Below are positions 25,404 to 34,929 of a stretch of 64,000 nucleotides of DNA, piece by piece. Location: the NCBI GenBank assembly GCA_003223395.1, contig QHUZ01000020.1, forward strand, positions 62,001 to 126,000, read 5' to 3'. A model generated the notes under the pieces. That model did no database searches. It saw nothing but the letters and a program-made list of their open reading frames with translations, and was not told the DNA's origin. Each line of letters starts with the position of its first letter. Position 1 is the stretch's first letter. The stretch comes from Gemmatimonadota bacterium (GTDB taxonomy: Bacteria > Gemmatimonadota > Gemmatimonadetes > Gemmatimonadales > GWC2-71-9). A program made the translations under genes and the position numbers.

Positions 25404-26780
25404 ATGGGAGGACGGACGGACGGTCTGACGGCCGGACGGACTTGGACGAGCGATGAAGTGGCCGCGGCCCTCGGCGTGCCCGCGCCGGCAAAACTCACAT
25501 TCAACGCCATTTCCACCGACACCAGACACCTGACACCAGGCACCCTTTTTGTCGCTCTCAAAGGCGAAAAGTACGACGCCCACGACTTTCTCGGACAAGC
25601 CGGGGCGGGCGGGGCGACCGCAGCCGTCGTGCGGCGCGGCACGCCCCCCGTCGCCGGTCTGCCTTTTTTCGAGGTGGACGACACCCTCGCGGCGCTCGGT
25701 CTGCTGGCGCGCGCTCGGCGGCGCATGCTTCCCGACGGGACTCCTGTCGTCGCGATCACGGGCTCGAGCGGCAAGACGAGCACGAAAGAGATGATCCGGG
25801 CGGCGTTGGGCGCGCGCTATCGCGTCCACGCGACCGCGGCCAACCTCAACAACTTGATCGGCGTGCCGCTGACAATCCTCGGCGCGCCGGAGGACACCGA
25901 GGCGCTGGTGGTGGAAGCCGGGGCGAGCGCGCCCGGGGAAATCGCGCGCATGCGCGACATCATCGAGCCGACGATCGCCGTGATCACCAACGTCGGCTAC
26001 GCCCACGTCGAAGGCTTCGGGTCACTGGAAGGGGTGATGGCCGAAAAGCTGTCCTTGCTGGATCGCGCGCCAGTGGCCGTCATTGGCTCGGGACCCGACG
26101 CCATGTGGCCCGAGGCGCGGCGCCGGACGCTGGTGATTCCGGCCGCACTGCCGGGGAAGAGCAACGACGACGGTTTGCTCGATCGCTACCTGGACCTGGA
26201 CGGTCATCCGCGCCTGTCGCTCGACTCGGGAGAGAAAATCACCCTCCCGGCGCTCGGTATTCATCAGCTCGAGAACGCGCAGATTGCGCTGGCGGTGGCG
26301 CAGCGGGCGGGGGTGGATCACGATGCCGCCATGCGGGCGCTGGCGGGCGTCCAGCTTCCGGAAGGGCGCGGCAACGTCCGGGCCATCGGCAACATGGTCG
26401 TGATCGACGACACGTACAACGCCAACCCCGCCTCCATGCGGCGGGCGGTACAGACGGCGGATTGGCTGGCCCGGCGGCAGCGGCGGCCGTTTGTGGTCGT
26501 CGTGGGCACGATGTTGGAGTTAGGGCCGGAAAGTGCAAGATTGCACGCCGAAGCGGCGCGCGAAATCGCCCAGCGCAAGCCTACGCTGGTAGCGGCGGTC
26601 GGGACGTTTGCGCGCGTGTTCGAGTCGCTGCGCGAAGCGCTGGGCGGCCGGCTGATTACGGCGCCCGACGCGGATGCACTCGGGCCGAAGCTGAAATCCG
26701 CACTGCGTGGCAACGAGCTGGTGCTGCTCAAAGCCTCTCGAGGAGTCGCCTTGGAACGTGTCCTTAACTATCTGACCTGA
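25404..26780 (+). CDS. murF: UDP-MurNAc-tripeptide:D-Ala-D-Ala ligase MurF
   Basis: A 458-residue MurF that adds D-Ala-D-Ala to complete the pentapeptide. ISTDTRHLTPGTLFVALKG is the uridine-binding N-terminus, ITGSSGKTSTKEM the ATP site (K124), NLNNLIGVPLTIL the MurF signature, and IDDTYNANPASM the C-domain motif. ATG 25404 directly follows the murE stop. The first 13 residues (GGRTDGLTAGRTW) are coded by a GGACGGACGG repeat and have no counterpart in the family, so the true core begins near residue 14. No ddl gene accompanies it here. Confidence 0.93.
   Translation: MGGRTDGLTAGRTWTSDEVAAALGVPAPAKLTFNAISTDTRHLTPGTLFVALKGEKYDAHDFLGQAGAGGATAAVVRRGTPPVAGLPFFEVDDTLAALGLLARARRRMLPDGTPVVAITGSSGKTSTKEMIRAALGARYRVHATAANLNNLIGVPLTILGAPEDTEALVVEAGASAPGEIARMRDIIEPTIAVITNVGYAHVEGFGSLEGVMAEKLSLLDRAPVAVIGSGPDAMWPEARRRTLVIPAALPGKSNDDGLLDRYLDLDGHPRLSLDSGEKITLPALGIHQLENAQIALAVAQRAGVDHDAAMRALAGVQLPEGRGNVRAIGNMVVIDDTYNANPASMRRAVQTADWLARRQRRPFVVVVGTMLELGPESARLHAEAAREIAQRKPTLVAAVGTFARVFESLREALGGRLITAPDADALGPKLKSALRGNELVLLKASRGVALERVLNYLT
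25408..25441 (+). repeat. GACGG repeat at the start of murF
   Basis: A run of GGACGG and GGCCGGACGG units makes up the first codons of murF. Its 16-base core at 25410-25425 is an exact reverse complement of 17786-17801 in the membrane protease gene, and it resembles 53615-53649 in the barrel gene. Confidence 0.8.
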
Positions 26781-27901
26781 TGCTCTATCATCTGCTCGCG
26801 CCGCTCGCACGCCAGCACATCCTGTTCAATCTCTTCAACTACATCACGTTCCGCGCGGCGGGCGCGACCGTCACCGCGCTGCTGCTCGCCTTCATCGTTG
26901 GACCGTGGATCATTCGGAAGCTGCAAGAGCACAAGATCGGTCAGATCGTGCGGGCCGAGGGTCCGGCGAGTCATCACGGCAAGCGCGGCACGCCGACGAT
27001 GGGCGGCTTGATCATCATTCTGGCGACCGTCGTGCCCACGCTGCTGTGGGCGCGGCTCGACAGCCGGTACGTCATCGTCGCGCTTGTGGCGACCCTCTGG
27101 ATGGGACTGATCGGATTTCTCGACGACTATCTGAAGATTGTACGCGGCCAGTCGCAGGGGCTCGTCGCGCGCTGGAAGCTGGTCGGCCAGGTGGCGTTCG
27201 GGATTGGATTGGGCGTCTATCTGCTGGTGTTTCCGCTGACGAACAGCGTGGCGCCGAATGCCACCCAGCTGCCGTTCTTCAAGTATTACACGTGGATTCT
27301 CGCCTGGCCGATCTATCTCGGGTTCGTGACGTTTGTGACGACGGCGAGCTCGAATGCGGTGAATTTGACCGACGGATTGGATGGCCTCGCGGCCGGGCTC
27401 ACGGTCATCGTCGCCGGCGCATTCGCGATCTTCTGCTATCTGTTCGGTCGCGTCGACGCCGCGAAGTACCTGGGCGTGCTCCATCTCCCGGGCGCGGGCG
27501 AGCTCACGATTTTCTGCGGCGCGCTCGTGGGAGGGTCGCTCGGGTTTCTCTGGTTCAACGCGTATCCGGCCCAGGTGTTCATGGGCGATACCGGCGCGCT
27601 GGCGATCGGCGGCGCGCTCGGGACGGTCGCGATTCTCCTCAAGACCGAGTTCCTGCTGCTGATCGCGGGCGCGGTCTTCGCCGCCGAAACGCTGTCGGTC
27701 TTGATCCAGACGACCACGTACAAGGTGCGCAAGCGGCGCTACGGCAAGGAGTATGCGGACGCGCACAAGGTGTTTCGCATGGCGCCGCTCCATCACCATT
27801 TTGAAAAACTCGGCTGGGCCGAGCCGCAGGTCGTGATGCGGTTCTACATCCTCGGCGTACTGAGCGCGATGATCGCGCTCGCCACGCTCAAGGTGCGATG
27901 A
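26780..27901 (+). CDS. mraY: Phospho-MurNAc-pentapeptide transferase MraY
   Basis: A 373-residue integral membrane enzyme that makes lipid I. About ten hydrophobic helices; family motifs GKRGTPTMGG, GFLDDYLK (catalytic aspartates), NAVNLTDGLDGLA, AQVFMGDTGALAIGG and MAPLHHHFEK are all present. ATG 26780 shares a base with the murF stop (TGATG), and its stop overlaps murD as ATGA. Confidence 0.96.
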   Translation: MLYHLLAPLARQHILFNLFNYITFRAAGATVTALLLAFIVGPWIIRKLQEHKIGQIVRAEGPASHHGKRGTPTMGGLIIILATVVPTLLWARLDSRYVIVALVATLWMGLIGFLDDYLKIVRGQSQGLVARWKLVGQVAFGIGLGVYLLVFPLTNSVAPNATQLPFFKYYTWILAWPIYLGFVTFVTTASSNAVNLTDGLDGLAAGLTVIVAGAFAIFCYLFGRVDAAKYLGVLHLPGAGELTIFCGALVGGSLGFLWFNAYPAQVFMGDTGALAIGGALGTVAILLKTEFLLLIAGAVFAAETLSVLIQTTTYKVRKRRYGKEYADAHKVFRMAPLHHHFEKLGWAEPQVVMRFYILGVLSAMIALATLKVR

Positions 27902-29289
27902 TCGAGCAGGCGCGCGTAACGCTGGTACCGGACGACTGGCGGCGCGCCGGCAGCGTCGTCGCGATCATCGGGCTGGGCAAGAGCGGGGTCGCGGCGGCCC
28001 GGTTACTGGCGCGCGAAGGGGTGCGGGTCTACGCCAGCGACGCGTCCGCTCATCCCTACGCCGGCGAAGCGGCCGAAGCACTCAAGAGCGTGCCCTGGGT
28101 GGATGTCGAGATCGGACGGCACGATCTGAACAAGATCCGCCACGCGGCCGGCGTGATCGTATCGCCGGGTGTGCCGCCCGATGCGCTGGTGCTGACCGCC
28201 GCGCGGCACGCCGGTGTCGAGATCATCTCGGAGCTCGATCTCGGCTTCCGCGCGCTGGCGGCGCTCCAGCCCGGCACGCGCAGCATCGCGATCACGGGAA
28301 CCAACGGCAAGACGACGACGACCGCGCTGGTGGCCCATCTGCTGAGCGCCGCGGGCTTGCAAGCGACGACGGCAGGGAACATCGGCCGGCCGGTGACCGA
28401 CCTCGCGATGTCGAACGAGCGCTACCAGTGGCTGAGTCTCGAGGTCTCGTCGTTTCAATTGCACGACAGCCCACACTTCGCACCCGAAATCGGCGTGCTG
28501 ACGAACCTCGCGCCCGATCATCTGGACCGGTATCCGTCGGCGGAGGCGTACTACGCCGACAAGCGACTGCTGTTTCGCAACGCGACGGCAGGCGACGTCT
28601 GGGTGCTCAATGCGGACGACCAGCTCGTACTCGATCTCGCGCGCGGCGTCGCGGGCCGCCGAGTGCTGTTTTCGCTCGCCAAGTCGGCGGACGCCTGGTA
28701 CGACGCGAAGGCGCGGATGCTCCGGATCGGCGGCGAGGCGTTGCTCCCGCGTGACGAGCTGCACTTGCTCGGTGACCACAACGTCGCCAACGCCCTGGCG
28801 GCCGCGCTGGCCGTCCACAAAGCCGGCGTGCCGGCGTCGCTGCTCGGGGAAGGGCTGCGCTCGTTCCGGGCGTTGCCGCACCGGCTCGAGCCGGTGCGCG
28901 AGGTGGGCGGCGTCCTCTGGATCAATGACTCGAAGGCGACGAACATCGCCGCGACGACCGTGGCGGTGCTCGCCATGCAGCGGCCCTTCGTGCTGTTGCT
29001 GGGCGGCCGGCACAAGGGCGAACCTTATTCGAGTCTCGCGCCGCCGCTCGCCGATCGCTGTCGGCTGGTGATTGCCTACGGCGAAGCGGGCCCGCTCGTG
29101 GAACAGGATCTCACGGGAAAAGTGCCGCTCGAGCGCGGCACGACGTTCGAGGATGTCGTCGCACGGGCGCGGCGCGCCGCGAAACCGGGCGATGCGGTGC
29201 TCCTGTCTCCCGCGTGCTCGAGCTATGACATGTTCAAGAACTACGAAGAACGGGGGGCCACATTCCGGCGACTCATCGCAGCGCTGTGA
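27898..29289 (+). CDS. murD: UDP-MurNAc-L-alanine:D-glutamate ligase MurD
   Basis: A 463-residue Mur ligase. It starts with IIGLGKSGVAAARLL (uridine-binding Rossmann fold), then ITGTNGKTTTTALV (ATP), EVSSFQLHDS, NLAPDHLDRYPSAEAYY and the LLLGGRHKGEPYSSL and LSPACSSYDMFKNYEERG C-domain motifs typical of MurD. Catalyses D-Glu addition in the cytoplasm. ATG 27898 overlaps the mraY stop (ATGA). Confidence 0.96.
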   Translation: MIEQARVTLVPDDWRRAGSVVAIIGLGKSGVAAARLLAREGVRVYASDASAHPYAGEAAEALKSVPWVDVEIGRHDLNKIRHAAGVIVSPGVPPDALVLTAARHAGVEIISELDLGFRALAALQPGTRSIAITGTNGKTTTTALVAHLLSAAGLQATTAGNIGRPVTDLAMSNERYQWLSLEVSSFQLHDSPHFAPEIGVLTNLAPDHLDRYPSAEAYYADKRLLFRNATAGDVWVLNADDQLVLDLARGVAGRRVLFSLAKSADAWYDAKARMLRIGGEALLPRDELHLLGDHNVANALAAALAVHKAGVPASLLGEGLRSFRALPHRLEPVREVGGVLWINDSKATNIAATTVAVLAMQRPFVLLLGGRHKGEPYSSLAPPLADRCRLVIAYGEAGPLVEQDLTGKVPLERGTTFEDVVARARRAAKPGDAVLLSPACSSYDMFKNYEERGATFRRLIAAL

Positions 29290-30401
29290 CCTGGGAGGGC
29301 CGGCTGCTCGCCGTCGTCACGGCGGTGCTGGTCGTCTTCGGGCTGGCCGCGGTCTACGGCGCGTCGAGCCTCGTCACCGTGGCCGGTGGCCAGGTCGGCG
29401 CCAGCTTCGCGCTGCGGCAGGCCGTGGGCGCGGCGGTGGGCGGCCTGCTGGCGGTCGTGTTCGCGCGACTGGACTACCACCGCTGGCGGGACTGGGCCTG
29501 GCCGCTGCTCGGCGTCACCGGCCTGTTGCTGCTGATTCCCTTGTTGCCATTTACGCATCCCATCACGCCCACGATCAATGGCGCACGCCGCTGGGTGAAC
29601 CTCGGGTTCCTCACGCTGCAGCCATCCGAGCTGGCGAAGTTCGCCGTGGTGGTGTGGTGCGCCATGCTGGCCGCCAAGAAGGGCGAGCAGGTGCGCGACT
29701 TCCAGCAAGGCCTGCTGCCGTTCGTCGTGATCCTCCTGCCGGTGATCGGCCTCATCTTTCTCGAGCCGCATCTGTCGATGGCGATCCTCGTGGCGATTCT
29801 CGGCGGCAGCGTGCTCTTCACCGCGGGCGCACGCATCGGGCATTTTCTGGCCCTGGGCGTCGCCTCGACGCCGCTGCTGTTCGGCGCCATCGCAACCGCG
29901 CAGTACCGGATGGCCCGCGTGTTGACGTTTCTCAACCCCGGCGCCGCACCGCAGGAAGCGACGTGGCAGGTGCAGCAATCGCTCACCGGTATCGGGGCGG
30001 GCCAGCTCCTCGGCGCGGGCTTCGGCCAGGGCCAGCAGAAGCTCGGCTACCTGCCGTATGCGTACTCCGATTTCATTTTCTCGACGATTGGAGAGGAGTG
30101 GGGCTTCCTCGGGGTGCTGGCGATCGCCCTGCTGTTCGGCACGTTCGTCTGGCTCGGCTTCCGCATCGCGCGCCACGCGCCGGATCCGTTCGGCCAGCTG
30201 CTCGCGACCGGCATCAGCGTGATGATCGGGCTCAGCGTGGTGCTCCATATCGGGGTGAGCCTCGCCGTGATTCCGGCGACCGGAGTGACGCTGCCGTTCA
30301 TGTCATATGGTAGGTCCTCACTAATCGTTGCTCTGGCAGCCACCGGTGTGTTGGCCAGCGTTGGGCGAGCTGCGAGAGTTTCTCGTGCGGTTTTCGCTTG
30401 A
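29286..30401 (+). CDS. ftsW: Septal SEDS glycosyltransferase FtsW
   Basis: A 371-residue polytopic protein of the SEDS family. NGARRWVNLGFLTLQPSELAKF, FLEPHLSMA, YSDFIFSTIGEEWGFLG (with the catalytic aspartate) and GVTLPFMSYGRSS are the expected motifs, although the last is usually SYGG. It polymerises lipid II with FtsI at the septum. The position between murD and murG favours FtsW over RodA. GTG 29286 overlaps the murD stop and it ends in TTGA with murG. Confidence 0.93.
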   Translation: MTWEGRLLAVVTAVLVVFGLAAVYGASSLVTVAGGQVGASFALRQAVGAAVGGLLAVVFARLDYHRWRDWAWPLLGVTGLLLLIPLLPFTHPITPTINGARRWVNLGFLTLQPSELAKFAVVVWCAMLAAKKGEQVRDFQQGLLPFVVILLPVIGLIFLEPHLSMAILVAILGGSVLFTAGARIGHFLALGVASTPLLFGAIATAQYRMARVLTFLNPGAAPQEATWQVQQSLTGIGAGQLLGAGFGQGQQKLGYLPYAYSDFIFSTIGEEWGFLGVLAIALLFGTFVWLGFRIARHAPDPFGQLLATGISVMIGLSVVLHIGVSLAVIPATGVTLPFMSYGRSSLIVALAATGVLASVGRAARVSRAVFA

Positions 30402-31483
30402 AGATTTTGATCGCCGGCGGCGGCACAGGCGGCCACCTCATGCCCGCCCTGGCATTGGCGCGGGTGGCAGCCGATCAAGGCCACGACGTGGTGCTGGTAG
30501 GAGCAGAGCGTGGCATCGAAGCGCAGATCCTCCCCCACCATCCATTTCGATTTCATCTGCTGCCGATGGAGCCGATCTATCGGCGCACGTGGTGGCGTAA
30601 CCTGCGCTGGCCCGTGATCGCCGTCCGTGCCTGGCGTGCGGCCGGACAGGTGCTGCGCGACGAGCAGCCCGCGATCGTCATCGGCACGGGCGGATACGCG
30701 GCGGGGCCGGTCGTGTGGCGCGCGCAGAACGCGCGCATTCCGACCGCGCTGCAAGAGCAGAACGCATTTCCGGGACTCACGCAACGCTGGCTCACGCGGC
30801 GCGCGCAACAGGTGCACCTCGGATTTCCCGAAGCCCGTCTCCGGTTGTCACCGGGTCCGAGGACGCAAGTGTTCGTGTTCGGGAATCCGATCACTCCACC
30901 GGACCGCGTCGATGCGCGCGCGGCGCGCGCCGCATTCGGATTGAGCGCGGAGCGGCGCACGGTGCTCGTGTTCGGTGGCAGCCAGGGCGCGCGCGCGTTG
31001 AATGAGACGATCGCGCGCGTACTGCAGCGGGGCCAGCTCGGCGACGTGAATTTGCTCTGGGGAACCGGGACAGCGCATTGGGATCGCTACGCGCCGCTCG
31101 CGCAGCCGGGCCGTGTGGTCGTACGCGGGTTCTTCGATCCGATCGGTTCAGCGTACGCGGCCGCGGACCTCGTGGTCGCACGCGCGGGCGCGATGACCGT
31201 CTCCGAGTTGTGCGCGTGGGGGAAGCCCAGCGTCCTCGTGCCGCTGCCAACAGCCGCCGCCGATCACCAGACCTTCAACGCGCGAGCCCTCGCAAACGCC
31301 GGGGCGAGTGTGCTGCTGCTCGAGAGCGAGTTCACGCCGGACACCTTCCAGAAAACCGTCGTCCCGCTGGTGCACGACGACACCCGGCTCGGCGCCCTGG
31401 CCCGGAGTGCCCGGGGGAGGGGTCACCCGAACGCCGCCCGAACCATCATGTCAAAGGTTTTAGAGCTTTCGCAAGTTGCGTAG
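30398..31483 (+). CDS. murG: Lipid II synthase MurG
   Basis: A 361-residue GT28 glycosyltransferase that adds GlcNAc to lipid I. LIAGGGTGGHLMPALALA is the N-terminal G-loop, IGTGGYAAGPV and EQNAFPGLTQRWL are MurG signatures, and VFGGSQGARALNE plus ARAGAMTVSEL form the UDP-GlcNAc site. The start is TTG 30398, overlapping the ftsW stop as TTGA. A 24-base gap with a possible promoter follows before murC. Confidence 0.95.
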   Translation: MKILIAGGGTGGHLMPALALARVAADQGHDVVLVGAERGIEAQILPHHPFRFHLLPMEPIYRRTWWRNLRWPVIAVRAWRAAGQVLRDEQPAIVIGTGGYAAGPVVWRAQNARIPTALQEQNAFPGLTQRWLTRRAQQVHLGFPEARLRLSPGPRTQVFVFGNPITPPDRVDARAARAAFGLSAERRTVLVFGGSQGARALNETIARVLQRGQLGDVNLLWGTGTAHWDRYAPLAQPGRVVVRGFFDPIGSAYAAADLVVARAGAMTVSELCAWGKPSVLVPLPTAAADHQTFNARALANAGASVLLLESEFTPDTFQKTVVPLVHDDTRLGALARSARGRGHPNAARTIMSKVLELSQVA

Positions 31484-31495
31484 ATTTCCTATATT
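31468..31495 (+). promoter_or_regulatory. Candidate internal promoter in front of murC
   Basis: TTCGCA at 31468-31473 and TATATT at 31490-31495 are 16 bases apart. The start would fall near 31502, six bases before the murC ATG, and there is no Shine-Dalgarno in the interval. It is the only gap in this cluster where the overlap chain breaks before murC. Confidence 0.5.
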
Positions 31496-31507
31496 AGCTC
31501 CCCACAG

Positions 31508-32917
31508 ATGACCTTGTTTCGAGCCGGAGATCCCCGTCCCATCCACCTCATGGGCATAGCCGGGGCGGGGATGAGCGCCCTGGCGATGCTGGCCAGGCAC
31601 CGCGGAGTCGCCATCACTGGGTGTGATTCTGACACTTCTGGGACAGGCGCCGATGACCTGATCGCCCTGGGAGTTCCTGGTTGGAGGGGCCACGATCCGC
31701 ACCATGTGGAAGGGGCTCGGGCCATTGTAGTTACGGCCGCGGTCCCGCGGGATCACCCGGAGCTGGATAAGGCCCGCGCCTTGGGCCTGCCGGTGGTCCG
31801 TCGGGCGGATGCGTTGGGGGACCTGGTCGCTGGCGGGAGAGAGGGCGTCGTGGCGGTCGCCGGTACGCACGGCAAGACGACCACCACAGTCATGGTGACG
31901 GAGGCGCTCACGGCCGCAGGGCGAAATCCAACGGGACTCGCCGGCGGCCGTGTCGCTGCGTGGGGCGGCAACGCCCGGATCGGCGGCGAGGACCTCTACG
32001 TCGTCGAGGCCGACGAGTACGACAAGGCGTTTCTGTCGCTGCGGCCGACGATCGCGGTGGTGAACAACGTCGAGGCGGATCATCTCGAGTGCTACGGCAG
32101 CATGGAGGCGCTCGAGGACGCCTTTGCCGAGTTCGCGAACCGGGCGGGGCGTGTGATCGTGGGTGCCGACGACGCCGGCGCCGATCGCGTGGCGCTGCGG
32201 GTGAGCGCACCGGTGTGGCGTGTGGGTCACGGCGCGACGGCGGACGTGCGCATTCGCGCTCCGCGGCTCGAGCCCGGTGGCTCGCGCGCCACGATTTCGC
32301 TGCCGGATGGTGACACGGTCGAGCTCGCCCTGGTCGTGCCGGGGCTGCACAACGTGCGCAACGCGGCGGCCGCGCTCGCGGTGGTGCACGCACTCGGTGC
32401 CGATGTCCACGCGGGCGCGCGCGCGCTGTCCGAGTTCCGCGGCGTCGGCCGGCGATTCGAGCGACTGGGTGAAGCCGGTGGCGTGACGGTCGTGGACGAC
32501 TATGCGCATCATCCGACCGAGGTCGCGGCGACGCTCGCCGCGGCGCGGCAGGCCTTTCCGGGCCGGCGGCTCGTCGCCGTGTTTCAGCCGCATCTGTTCT
32601 CGCGGACGGCATTGCACGGCGAAGCGCTCGGCAAAGCGCTCGCGGCCGCGGACGTGGTGGTCGTTGCGCCGATCTACGCGGCGCGGGAGCAGCCGCAGGT
32701 GGGCGTGACGCATCACCTGGTCGTGCGCGGTGCGACGCGGGCCGGTGCGGCGACCGTAGGGGTGCGCGATCGCGCCGGGCTGACGGCGCACGTGGCGCGC
32801 GCGGTGCGCACCGGTGATGTGGTGTTCACGCTCGGCGCGGGCGACATCACGAGGGTCGGACCCGAGCTGCTCGGAATGCTGAACGGGGGAAGTCGGGAGC
32901 ACGGAGCCGTCGCGTGA
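31508..32917 (+). CDS. murC: UDP-MurNAc:L-alanine ligase MurC
   Basis: A 469-residue Mur ligase. HLMGIAGAGMSALA is the uridine-binding start, VAGTHGKTTTTVM the ATP site, EADEYDKAFLSLRP and VNNVEADHLECYG are MurC signatures, and VDDYAHHPTEV the C-domain motif. It adds the first amino acid of the stem peptide. ATG 31508 is preceded by no Shine-Dalgarno, in keeping with the possible short-leader promoter. murB and ddl, which often follow murC, are missing; ftsQ follows as GTGA. Confidence 0.95.
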   Translation: MTLFRAGDPRPIHLMGIAGAGMSALAMLARHRGVAITGCDSDTSGTGADDLIALGVPGWRGHDPHHVEGARAIVVTAAVPRDHPELDKARALGLPVVRRADALGDLVAGGREGVVAVAGTHGKTTTTVMVTEALTAAGRNPTGLAGGRVAAWGGNARIGGEDLYVVEADEYDKAFLSLRPTIAVVNNVEADHLECYGSMEALEDAFAEFANRAGRVIVGADDAGADRVALRVSAPVWRVGHGATADVRIRAPRLEPGGSRATISLPDGDTVELALVVPGLHNVRNAAAALAVVHALGADVHAGARALSEFRGVGRRFERLGEAGGVTVVDDYAHHPTEVAATLAAARQAFPGRRLVAVFQPHLFSRTALHGEALGKALAAADVVVVAPIYAAREQPQVGVTHHLVVRGATRAGAATVGVRDRAGLTAHVARAVRTGDVVFTLGAGDITRVGPELLGMLNGGSREHGAVA

Positions 32918-33663
32918 CGTGGAAGTTTCGGATGCCGCGCCGCCCGCGACTGCCGCGCGTGTCGTGGCGCGTGTTGGCATGGGCGAGCGCCGCGATGGTC
33001 GTCATGGTCTTGTGGATGACGGCGCCGCTCGGGCTGCGCCGGTTGCGGTTTTTCCGCGTGTCCCAGGTCGAGATCGTCGGCATCCGGTATCTCGATGCCG
33101 ACCAGGTGCTCGCGGCGCTGCGGTTGTCGCCGGCTGCGAGCGTGTTCGACGAAACCGAGCCGCTCGCCGAGCGCTTGCGCGGACTGGACGGGATTGCCGA
33201 TGCTTCGGTCTTACGGCGTCCGCCCGGTTCGCTGAAGGTGATCGTCCGTGAGGTCGAGCCCGTCGCACTCATGATGGGTGCACGCGGCGCGCTCACCCCC
33301 GTCGATGCCGATGGGCGGCAGCTGCCGTTCGATCGCGCCGGCCTCGACTTGCCGATCGTGCGGACGAGCGCAGGCGACTCCAGTGTGGTCGGGTTGTTGG
33401 CGCGGGTGCAGGCCATCGATCCCGCGTTGTTCCAGATGATCGATGCCGCGCGGCGTACCGAGACGACGCGCGGCGACGTGCTGCTCGAGCTCGGTGGTGG
33501 CGCCCATCGCGTGTTGCTCAACCGTGATGCGGGGCCGGAGGTGATCGAGGCGGTGGTTCTGGTCGCGAGAGATCTGGCCGCGAAAGCGCGCCCCTACGTG
33601 GAGCTCGACGCCCGCTTTGCGGGACAAGTCGTCGTGCGCCGCAGAGGCGCAGGGACTGTCTGA
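32914..33663 (+). CDS. ftsQ: Divisome protein FtsQ
   Basis: A 249-residue bitopic protein with a basic cytoplasmic tail, one transmembrane helix (about 18-37) and a POTRA domain (FRVSQVEIVGIRYLDADQVLAAL... LRRPPGSLKVIVREVEPVAL), then a beta domain. It links FtsA/FtsZ-side events to FtsL and FtsI. The call rests on the POTRA pattern and position before ftsA. GTG 32914 overlaps the murC stop. Confidence 0.9.
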   Translation: MTWKFRMPRRPRLPRVSWRVLAWASAAMVVMVLWMTAPLGLRRLRFFRVSQVEIVGIRYLDADQVLAALRLSPAASVFDETEPLAERLRGLDGIADASVLRRPPGSLKVIVREVEPVALMMGARGALTPVDADGRQLPFDRAGLDLPIVRTSAGDSSVVGLLARVQAIDPALFQMIDAARRTETTRGDVLLELGGGAHRVLLNRDAGPEVIEAVVLVARDLAAKARPYVELDARFAGQVVVRRRGAGTV

Positions 33664-34913
33664 TGCCTGATCGCCGCCTCGTCGCCGGACTCGATCTCGG
33701 CAGCACCAAGACCTGCGCGGTGATCGCGGAGCTGGCGGGTGATCTCCCCCGCGCGCCCCTCGCGAAGATTCTCGGCGTCGGGATCGCCAAAAACAGCGGC
33801 GTGCGCCGTGGCATGGTGCGCGACATCGACGAAACGACGCGCTCCGTCGCCGCCGCGCTGAAGGACGCCGAGCGGATGGCGGGCGCCCGGGTGACGGACG
33901 TGACGTGCGGCATCGCGGGCGAGCATGTGTCGGCGCGCGGCTCGACCGGCGTCGTCGCGGTGAGCGGCGAAGAGATCAGCCCGCAGGACGTGGCGCGCGT
34001 GAACGAAGTCGCGCGCGCCGTGTCGCTGGGACGCGATCACGAGCTGCTGCACGACATTCCCCAGGAGTACGTCGTCGATCAGCAGCACGGCATCTCCGAC
34101 CCCGTGGGCATGACGGGCACGCGGCTGGAAGTCGAGATGTACCTCGTCACCGTACAGGCCACGGCGGCGCAGAATCTCCGCAAAAGCGTGCAGCGCGCCG
34201 GCTATCGCGTCGCCGATCTGGTGCTCGAGCCGCTCGCCGCGTCGTACGCCGTCCTTACCGACGATGAGAAAGAGCTGGGCGTCGCGCTCGTGGAAGTGGG
34301 CGGCAGCTCGACCGGTGTCGCGATCTTTCATGAAGGCAAGATCCGCCATCTCGCGTCGCTCAAGTACGCGGGCTCGCACGTCACCAGCGATCTGGTGCAG
34401 GGTCTCGGCGTCACGCAGTCGGACGCGGAGCGACTGAAAGAGCGGCACGGCTCGGCGTACACACCGCTCGTCGACGCGGGCGAGACCGTGAGCCTGCCGT
34501 CGACGCCAGGGCAGGGCGCCCGCACCGCGTCGCGCGAGCTGGTCGCGCACATCATCCACCAGCGCGTGGACGAGATCTTCCAGCTCGTGGGCCGCGAGTT
34601 CGAGCGCGCCGGGTACGGTGCGGGCCGGTTGCCGGCCGGCGTGGTGCTGTCCGGCGGCACCGCGCATCTGCCGGGCATGGTCGAGCTGGCGCGCGAAGTG
34701 TTTGCCGCGCCGGTGCGCGCCGGTCATCCCGAGCTCGGGATTTCGGGACTCGTGGACAGCGTGCAGGCGCCACGCTACGCGGTGCCGGTCGGCTTGGTGC
34801 TGTATGCGGCGCGCAAGAGCGCGGGCGGCGGTTCCGCGCCGGGCGTGCTGTTCGGCGGCGCACCGGAAAAACTGTTTGGTCCTCTCAAGAGATGGTTGCA
34901 AGACTTCTTCTGA
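33663..34913 (+). CDS. ftsA: Cell division actin-like protein FtsA
   Basis: A 416-residue ATPase: VAGLDLGSTKTCAVIAE phosphate-1 motif, an SHS2 insertion (about 85-165), VEVGGSSTGVAIF phosphate-2 and VVLSGGTAHLPGM adenosine motif. It ends with an amphipathic helix, LFGPLKRWLQDFF, that should tether FtsZ filaments to the membrane. ATG 33663 shares a base with the ftsQ stop. Confidence 0.95.
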   Translation: MPDRRLVAGLDLGSTKTCAVIAELAGDLPRAPLAKILGVGIAKNSGVRRGMVRDIDETTRSVAAALKDAERMAGARVTDVTCGIAGEHVSARGSTGVVAVSGEEISPQDVARVNEVARAVSLGRDHELLHDIPQEYVVDQQHGISDPVGMTGTRLEVEMYLVTVQATAAQNLRKSVQRAGYRVADLVLEPLAASYAVLTDDEKELGVALVEVGGSSTGVAIFHEGKIRHLASLKYAGSHVTSDLVQGLGVTQSDAERLKERHGSAYTPLVDAGETVSLPSTPGQGARTASRELVAHIIHQRVDEIFQLVGREFERAGYGAGRLPAGVVLSGGTAHLPGMVELAREVFAAPVRAGHPELGISGLVDSVQAPRYAVPVGLVLYAARKSAGGGSAPGVLFGGAPEKLFGPLKRWLQDFF

Positions 34914-34929
34914 GCCCTAGGGGAGACCC

